From Candidatus Phaeomarinobacter ectocarpi (lineage in GTDB: Bacteria > Pseudomonadota > Alphaproteobacteria > CGMCC-115125): a stretch of 64,000 bases of DNA. Location of the stretch: positions 878,753-942,752 of the forward strand of contig NZ_HG966617.1 of assembly GCF_000689395.1 (NCBI RefSeq). The letters are read 5' to 3'. Both the position numbers and the translations under genes were made by a program. Below are positions 59,977 through 64,000 of the stretch, one piece after another (position 1 is the first letter of the stretch; each line of letters starts with the position of its first letter). The notes under the pieces are model-generated. The model searched no databases. It was not told the DNA's origin and was given only the letters and a program-made list of their open reading frames with translations.

Positions 59977-60555
59977 ATGATGATGAAGAAGACACTTACG
60001 ATTGCCGCTCTGACTGTGACCCTTGGTGCAGGAATTGCAATTGCCGCGCCCGGCGGCGGGTACTTCAAAAAGGCGGATACGGATGGTAACGGCGCCATCT
60101 CGCTTGAAGAAGCCAAGGCTATGGCTGGCAAGCGCTTTGACCGTATGGACAAGGATGAGTCCGGCTCACTGACCAGCGATGAAATCTCGTCCATGCGTGG
60201 GAAAGGTCGGCACGGCCACGGTCGTGGCGACATGACGGCAGAAGAACGTTCCGAACGTATCGAGGCACGCTTTGCGCGTCTTGATGCAGACAAGAGCGGA
60301 GCCGTGACTCTTGAGGAAATGACTTCAGCATCCGAACAGCGTTCGCAGAAGCGCGCTGAGCGCAAAGCAGAGCGCTTTGCATCCATCGATGCGGATGCAA
60401 GTGGCGACGTTTCCAAAACTGAGTTCCTGGCTCACATGACGGACAAGATGTTCAGTCGGGCTGATTCAGACGGAAACGGTGAAGTCACCAAGGAAGAAAT
60501 GCGGGCTGCGCGTGAAGCGATGCGGGAAGCTCGCAAGGCAGACCGGGCCAACTAG
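59977..60555 (+). CDS. Exported five-EF-hand calcium-binding protein
   Basis: A 192-residue protein with a signal peptide (1-23, cleavage after AIA) and five canonical 12-residue EF-hand loops, starting at D34 (DTDGNGAISLEE), D58 (DKDESGSLTSDE), D103 (DADKSGAVTLEE), D138 (DADASGDVSKTE) and D163 (DSDGNGEVTKEE). All have acidic residues at positions 1 and 12. A basic, His/Gly-rich linker (74-84) separates loops two and three. Periplasmic calcium binding is expected. It precedes an ECF sigma factor gene with its own hairpin and promoter between them. The ATG at 59977 has AAGGA upstream; two further ATGs follow directly. Confidence 0.88.
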   Translation: MMMKKTLTIAALTVTLGAGIAIAAPGGGYFKKADTDGNGAISLEEAKAMAGKRFDRMDKDESGSLTSDEISSMRGKGRHGHGRGDMTAEERSERIEARFARLDADKSGAVTLEEMTSASEQRSQKRAERKAERFASIDADASGDVSKTEFLAHMTDKMFSRADSDGNGEVTKEEMRAAREAMREARKADRAN

Positions 60556-60561
60556 CGGCAA

Positions 60562-60600
60562 TGGCACGGACCACAGAATATCTCGACGTGGTCCGTGCCA
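60562..60600. promoter_or_regulatory. 13-bp perfect hairpin after the EF-hand gene
   Basis: Arms at 60562-60574 and 60588-60600 are fully complementary with a 13-nt loop. There is no T-run, but its position 7 nt after the EF-hand stop suggests transcription termination or mRNA-end protection. Confidence 0.6.
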
Positions 60601-60618
60601 CCGCTCTGACCAGTTCAG

Positions 60619-60646
60619 TTGACGGCAATTGGACTCTGCCTACAAC
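60619..60646 (+). promoter_or_regulatory. Possible sigma70-type promoter of the sigma-factor operon
   Basis: TTGACG (60619-60624) and TACAAC (60641-60646) are spaced by 16 bp and lie 53 nt before the proposed TTG start. This suggests the sigma-factor genes can be transcribed separately from the EF-hand gene. Confidence 0.4.
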
Positions 60647-60698
60647 AGGACTAGCCTACGCTAGGCCACTTCCACGTTACGGATGCCAGGGGGACCTT

Positions 60699-61325
60699 TT
60701 GGCGGCATCGCCAAAAAATAGACAGGCACAGCTGCAATCGCAGGATCAAGCTGAGAGCCTCGCCGAGATGGATCAAGACTTTGCCAGACGTATTGCGTCC
60801 GGCGAAGCGGCAGCAATGCGCGAAGCGGTCAATGAATTTCTACCGCAGATACATGCAACGGCACTGCGCATGTTGCGCAACGAGGCAGATGCCGACGAAG
60901 TGACGCAGGAGACCTTCCTGCGCGTCTGGAAGAATGTTGGCACCTGGGTCCCAAAGGGCGCGCGACTGCGCACCTGGGTCATTCGGATCGCCATGAACCT
61001 TTGTTACGACAGGCTTCGCAAAAAGGGTCATGGCAAGTCACTGCCGCTGGAGGACGCACCGGAGACGATTGATGGTGCGCCAAGCGCAGTTGAGACAATT
61101 GCGGTGCACGACAGGTCTGTGCAGGTCGATATCGCGATGTCAGCATTGCCGGATCGCCAAAGGGCCGCAATCCAGCTCGTGCACTTCGATGAAATGAGCA
61201 ATATCGATGCAGCAAGCATCATGGATGTTAGCGTAGAGGCGCTTGAGTCTTTACTTGCTCGAGGTCGACGAAGCCTGAAAACGGCTCTCCTCGACCAGAG
61301 AGAGGAACTGTTGGGAGATGTGTGA
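60699..61325 (+). CDS. ECF-type RNA polymerase sigma factor
   Basis: Alternative sigma factor of about 208 residues with region 2 (ALRMLRNEADADEVTQETFL, then RVWKNVGTW, then RTWVIRIAMNLCYDRLRKKG) and region 4 (LPDRQRAAIQLVHFDEMSNI, then DAASIMDVSVEALESLLARG). The start is uncertain: the TTG at 60699 has a strong GGGGG Shine-Dalgarno, while an ATG at 60768 would give a shorter product beginning MDQDFARRIASGE. The reading frame extends further upstream but crosses a hairpin and promoter and is not coding there. It overlaps the next gene (TGATG), which probably encodes its anti-sigma factor. Confidence 0.88.
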   Translation: MAASPKNRQAQLQSQDQAESLAEMDQDFARRIASGEAAAMREAVNEFLPQIHATALRMLRNEADADEVTQETFLRVWKNVGTWVPKGARLRTWVIRIAMNLCYDRLRKKGHGKSLPLEDAPETIDGAPSAVETIAVHDRSVQVDIAMSALPDRQRAAIQLVHFDEMSNIDAASIMDVSVEALESLLARGRRSLKTALLDQREELLGDV

Positions 61326-61831
61326 TGACGCCTGAACGGGTAAAGAACATTATTGATGCTTATGGTGCGTCATCCCATCGGTGGCCTGCAGCAGAGCGCA
61401 GTGCCGCGTTGGCTCTGATCAGTGAAACGCCATCACTGGCTACATATCAGCAGCAAGCTGAAGTGCTTGATGGTGTTCTTGCGCTTGCGCCGCAGCCCTC
61501 TGCTCCGACTTCTTTGGTTGAAGCCGTCCTTGCGAGTGCTGCTGACCGTAACCTGCCCGGCACGGCATCTCGGCCTGTGCAGGCGAGTGCACCGCAGCGT
61601 TTCTGGGACGCCGTGGCTCAACTCTGGCCGGGCATGCCGGTCTGGCAACCGGCAGTTGGATTCGCTGCGTCACTGGCAGTTGGAATTTGGGCGGGCGCAG
61701 AGGGTCTGGTTCCGCTGACGGCCGAAGGTGGCGGAGCTGAATATGTTTTGCTGGAGACAACGGACGGGGATGCACTGTCTTTGATCTACGGAGACTCCAT
61801 TGGATTTGGGGAATGGGAAAATGACGGATAG
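61325..61831 (+). CDS. Probable membrane-bound anti-sigma factor
   Basis: A 168-residue protein with a soluble N-terminal half (MTPERVKNIIDAYGASSHRW), one membrane helix (about 108-124, AVGFAASLAVGIWAGAE) and a short periplasmic tail of about 44 residues. Gene position after and overlapping an ECF sigma gene, and the one-helix topology, suggest an anti-sigma factor. No zinc-binding HxxxCxxC motif is present. The assignment is inferred from context, not from family similarity. Its end overlaps the next gene by 11 bp. Confidence 0.7.
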   Translation: MTPERVKNIIDAYGASSHRWPAAERSAALALISETPSLATYQQQAEVLDGVLALAPQPSAPTSLVEAVLASAADRNLPGTASRPVQASAPQRFWDAVAQLWPGMPVWQPAVGFAASLAVGIWAGAEGLVPLTAEGGGAEYVLLETTDGDALSLIYGDSIGFGEWENDG

Positions 61832-62348
61832 GACAGACCCCAAGACAGTGGGCCGCTGGGTGAAAGTAATCCTGTTTGCTTCGCTGGCAATCAACCTGTT
61901 CTTCGCCGGTCTCCTGATTGGCGGACCTGCTTTCCGGGATGGCCCCCCGAAGGGCGGTCCAGGCGCTGCAATGATGCCCAATCCACGCATGTTTGTAGAA
62001 GCACTCGGTCCAAGAGAGGGGCGGCGCGTTCAACGTGAGATCCGCAGAAGTGTTCCAGACCTCCGAGAGAAGTTCAAAGCCGTTCGGGCAAATCATCTGC
62101 GTGTTGTGGCCGCGTTGCGGGCTGACCCATATGATCCGCAGGCGCTGACCGACGCTCTGGGCAATGTGCGCGAAGCCCACACGGAACTGGCAGCCTCATT
62201 CCAGGAGCCATTGGCAACAGTATTTGGCAATCTGACTTATGAGCAACGCCTCAAACTGGCAGACGCGCTGGAGCAGATGCGACCGCGACCTGGACGACGG
62301 CCTGGCGGAGTGTCTGAAAGGCCCTCGGGCGACGATCCTGATCGCTAA
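61821..62348 (+). CDS. Periplasmic heavy-metal-sensor-like protein (CnrX/CpxP-type)
   Basis: A 175-residue protein with a membrane anchor (about 14-35, VKVILFASLAINLFFAGLLI) and a helical periplasmic domain of the Metal_resist type: REGRRVQREIRRSVPDLREK, then FKAVRANHLRVVAALRADPY, then AHTELAASFQEPLATVFGNL. It resembles CnrX, which senses nickel/cobalt and controls the sigma factor CnrH through the anti-sigma factor CnrY. Few of the His/Met residues that bind metal in CnrX can be matched, so the ligand may differ. It is last in the operon. Confidence 0.82.
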   Translation: MTDRTDPKTVGRWVKVILFASLAINLFFAGLLIGGPAFRDGPPKGGPGAAMMPNPRMFVEALGPREGRRVQREIRRSVPDLREKFKAVRANHLRVVAALRADPYDPQALTDALGNVREAHTELAASFQEPLATVFGNLTYEQRLKLADALEQMRPRPGRRPGGVSERPSGDDPDR

Positions 62349-62358
62349 CTCTCAGCGG

Positions 62359-63999
62359 CTAGGCGTTTTCAGCAACAGCTTCTTTTGCTGCGGCCACAAG
62401 CGGTAGCGTGAAAGTTACACACGTGCCTTCACCGGGGGCGCTTTCTATTGAAAACGCGCCGCCATGTAGCTCTACCAGCGAGCGCGATAGCGCCAGGCCG
62501 AGGCCCGTTCCCTCATGGGTCTTGAGGTAGTTGCTTTCGACCTGTTCGAAAGGCCGGCCTAGATTGGCAAGGTCAGCTGCATCAATCCCAATGCCGGTAT
62601 CCACAACATTGATGGATACATGACCCTTGTCTTCATCGTGCTCGGCATCAATGCTGACGGTACCCCCGGCAGGCGTGAACTTGATGCCATTGCTGACGAG
62701 GTTCAACAACACCTGCTTGATGGCACGTTTGTCCGCATGGATCACAGGCACGTTTCCAGCCTCTGCCAGTAGGGTGACCCGCGCATCATCTGCCCGCCCG
62801 GACACCATATGCATTGTTTCTTCAAACACGTCGGCAAGGGCGACATCTGCAAGGTCCAGCTTGTGCTTGCCGGCTTCGATTTTGGACATATCCAGAATGT
62901 CATTGATGACCTCCAGCAGGTGCTGCCCGCTGGCATGGATGTCGGTTGCGTAATCTTCGTATTTGTCAGCACCAAGCGGCCCGAACATCTGCTTTCGCAT
63001 GATTTCGGAAAAGCCGATGATCGCATTGAGCGGTGTGCGCAGCTCGTGGCTCATATTGGCCAGGAACTCCGATTTTGACCTGTTCGCAGATTCAGCTTTG
63101 GCTTTTGCACCAGCATATTTTTCAGCCAGTTGCACAAGCTGGCTTGCCTGCGCCTGAAGCGTGCGACGCGACCCTTCAAGATCCGTCACGGTCTCAGAGA
63201 GCACTTCGCCTTTGCGGATGAGCTCTGCCTCTTGATGCTTCAGAGCTGTAATGTCGGTTCCCACAGACACAATGCCACCATCACGCATGCGCCGTTCGCT
63301 CAGGTGCAGCCAGCGACCACCCGGCAGTTTTACTTCGAGGTTCTCTGGATCCGTTGCATCCGCCATGCGTCCTGGCAGCAGCAGCTCACCTTCAGCGCTG
63401 CGCAAATCAAGGTCGCGGGCTGTGGTACCAGCAGGAACGGCGTCCCTATTGATGTTGTGGAAGGCGCGGAACTTTTCGTTCGCCAGAATGAGACGACCCT
63501 TGCCGTCCCATAGCGAAAACGCCTCAGAGATGCTTTCTACGGCGTCCCGCAGGCGGGCGTTGGCCATACGCTCACGGGCTTCGGCCTGCTTTTGCTCAGT
63601 GATATCGATGGCGATGCCCACGAGGCGCTGTGTGTTGGCGGTCAGGCCACGCCAGATCTGGCCTTTGGCGCGAACCCAAATCCAGTCACCGGATGAATGG
63701 CGCAGGCGGAATGTTGTGTCATATCCAAGTGTTCCACGGCGCACACTGTCTTCGACCTCCTGGAGAATGTGACGGTCTTCTGGGTGCACATAGTTCATGA
63801 CCTGGTCCGGGCTCAGACGTGCCGCGCGAGGCTGTTCGCCAAGAAGCGCGAACATCGGCGCGGACCAATACAGGCGGCCCGCCGTGAGGTCCCAGTCCCA
63901 GATGCCACAGCGGGCGCCTGCAAAGGCAAGTTCAAACCGTTGTTCACTGTCTTTTAGAGCGATGTCAGCAGCGGTCTTGCGTTCAATCTGGCGGACCAT
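62359..63999 (-). CDS. PAS-domain hybrid-class sensor histidine kinase (probably 5'-truncated)
   Basis: At least 546 residues are visible. Two PAS/PAC regions (about 17-140, with RHSSGDWIWVRAKGQIWRG; and 145-260, with SISEAFSLWDGKGRLILANE) are followed by a coiled coil (260-305), HisKA H-box SEFLANMSHELRTPLNAIIG (His near 319), N-box LLNLVSNGIKFTPAGG, and ATP-binding DTGIGID and EGTGLGLALS. An ATG lies at the window edge (63997-63999), but PAS kinases of this type usually have more N-terminal sequence, so the gene probably continues. No receiver domain is visible. It converges on the CnrX-like gene. Confidence 0.88.
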   Translation of the reverse strand: MVRQIERKTAADIALKDSEQRFELAFAGARCGIWDWDLTAGRLYWSAPMFALLGEQPRAARLSPDQVMNYVHPEDRHILQEVEDSVRRGTLGYDTTFRLRHSSGDWIWVRAKGQIWRGLTANTQRLVGIAIDITEQKQAEARERMANARLRDAVESISEAFSLWDGKGRLILANEKFRAFHNINRDAVPAGTTARDLDLRSAEGELLLPGRMADATDPENLEVKLPGGRWLHLSERRMRDGGIVSVGTDITALKHQEAELIRKGEVLSETVTDLEGSRRTLQAQASQLVQLAEKYAGAKAKAESANRSKSEFLANMSHELRTPLNAIIGFSEIMRKQMFGPLGADKYEDYATDIHASGQHLLEVINDILDMSKIEAGKHKLDLADVALADVFEETMHMVSGRADDARVTLLAEAGNVPVIHADKRAIKQVLLNLVSNGIKFTPAGGTVSIDAEHDEDKGHVSINVVDTGIGIDAADLANLGRPFEQVESNYLKTHEGTGLGLALSRSLVELHGGAFSIESAPGEGTCVTFTLPLVAAAKEAVAENA

Positions 64000-64000
64000 G

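Noticed and set aside
60561-60698. N-terminal extension of the sigma factor from an ATG at 60561
   Set aside because: The segment consists of a perfect hairpin, a promoter-like sequence and a ribosome-binding site, and would add residues unlike any ECF sigma factor.
1-64000. tRNA, rRNA, CRISPR repeats, insertion-sequence ends, integrases or phage genes
   Set aside because: Looked for and not found; the repeats present are single short tandem duplications without spacer structure.

Overview
The window is GC-rich, densely coded chromosomal DNA from an alphaproteobacterium. The evidence is a rhizobial-type ccmIEFH (cycHJKL-like) cytochrome c maturation cluster, a FeuP/FeuQ-like two-component pair, DUF2336, DUF2849 and DUF934 proteins, a phasin promoter carrying matches to the alphaproteobacterial PhaR operator, and glnE near a second two-component pair. 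A free-living heterotroph of the Hyphomicrobiales/Parvibaculales type fits best; this is inference. I see no rRNA, tRNA, CRISPR array, insertion sequence, integrase or phage gene.

Layout. 1-9.3 kb: MscS-type channel, DUF2336 protein, chromate transporter, a class III aminotransferase divergent from D-amino acid dehydrogenase, a phasin-like protein with its regulatory region and terminator, a PqiA-like membrane protein and a LysR regulator. 9.3-12.1 kb: an AT-rich gap and a large autotransporter. 12.1-21.1 kb (all minus strand): sulfite reductase operon (DUF2849-cysI-DUF934), a NitT/TauT-type ABC importer, a DUF1214/DUF1254 pair and a class A penicillin-binding protein. 21.3-27.4 kb: YcgN-like protein, then a catabolic cluster of two SDRs, two acyl-CoA dehydrogenases and a nitroreductase. 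27.5-32.1 kb: PepSY protein, response regulator, histidine kinase, glycine-zipper lipoprotein, BrkB/YihY membrane protein. 32.4-39.8 kb: a large unknown protein, D-cysteine desulfhydrase, two divergent CoA-transferases (one apparently domain-permuted), penicillin acylase. 40-46.5 kb: ccmI, a chitosanase-like/peptidoglycan-binding protein, ccmE, ccmF, ccmH and a hydrolase-OsmC fusion. 46.8-55.2 kb: a second two-component pair, FAH-family hydrolase, LemA, DUF3137, HU and glnE. 55.3-59.7 kb: two PYROXD2-like flavoproteins translationally coupled to a GcvT-like folate protein. 60-62.3 kb: five-EF-hand exported protein, ECF sigma factor, probable membrane anti-sigma factor and a CnrX-like periplasmic sensor. 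62.4-64 kb: a PAS histidine kinase running off the window.

The candidates most worth following as undescribed systems are the EF-hand/ECF/anti-sigma/metal-sensor cluster (59977-62348), the two-flavoprotein plus folate-protein operon (55284-59682) and the GH46-like gene inside the ccm operon. Regulatory sequence is informative at the phasin promoter (PhaR-like operators around a sigma70-type promoter), in the autotransporter leader (LysR-type palindrome and a hairpin over the Shine-Dalgarno), and before glnE (a strong terminator 17 nt upstream of its start codon).
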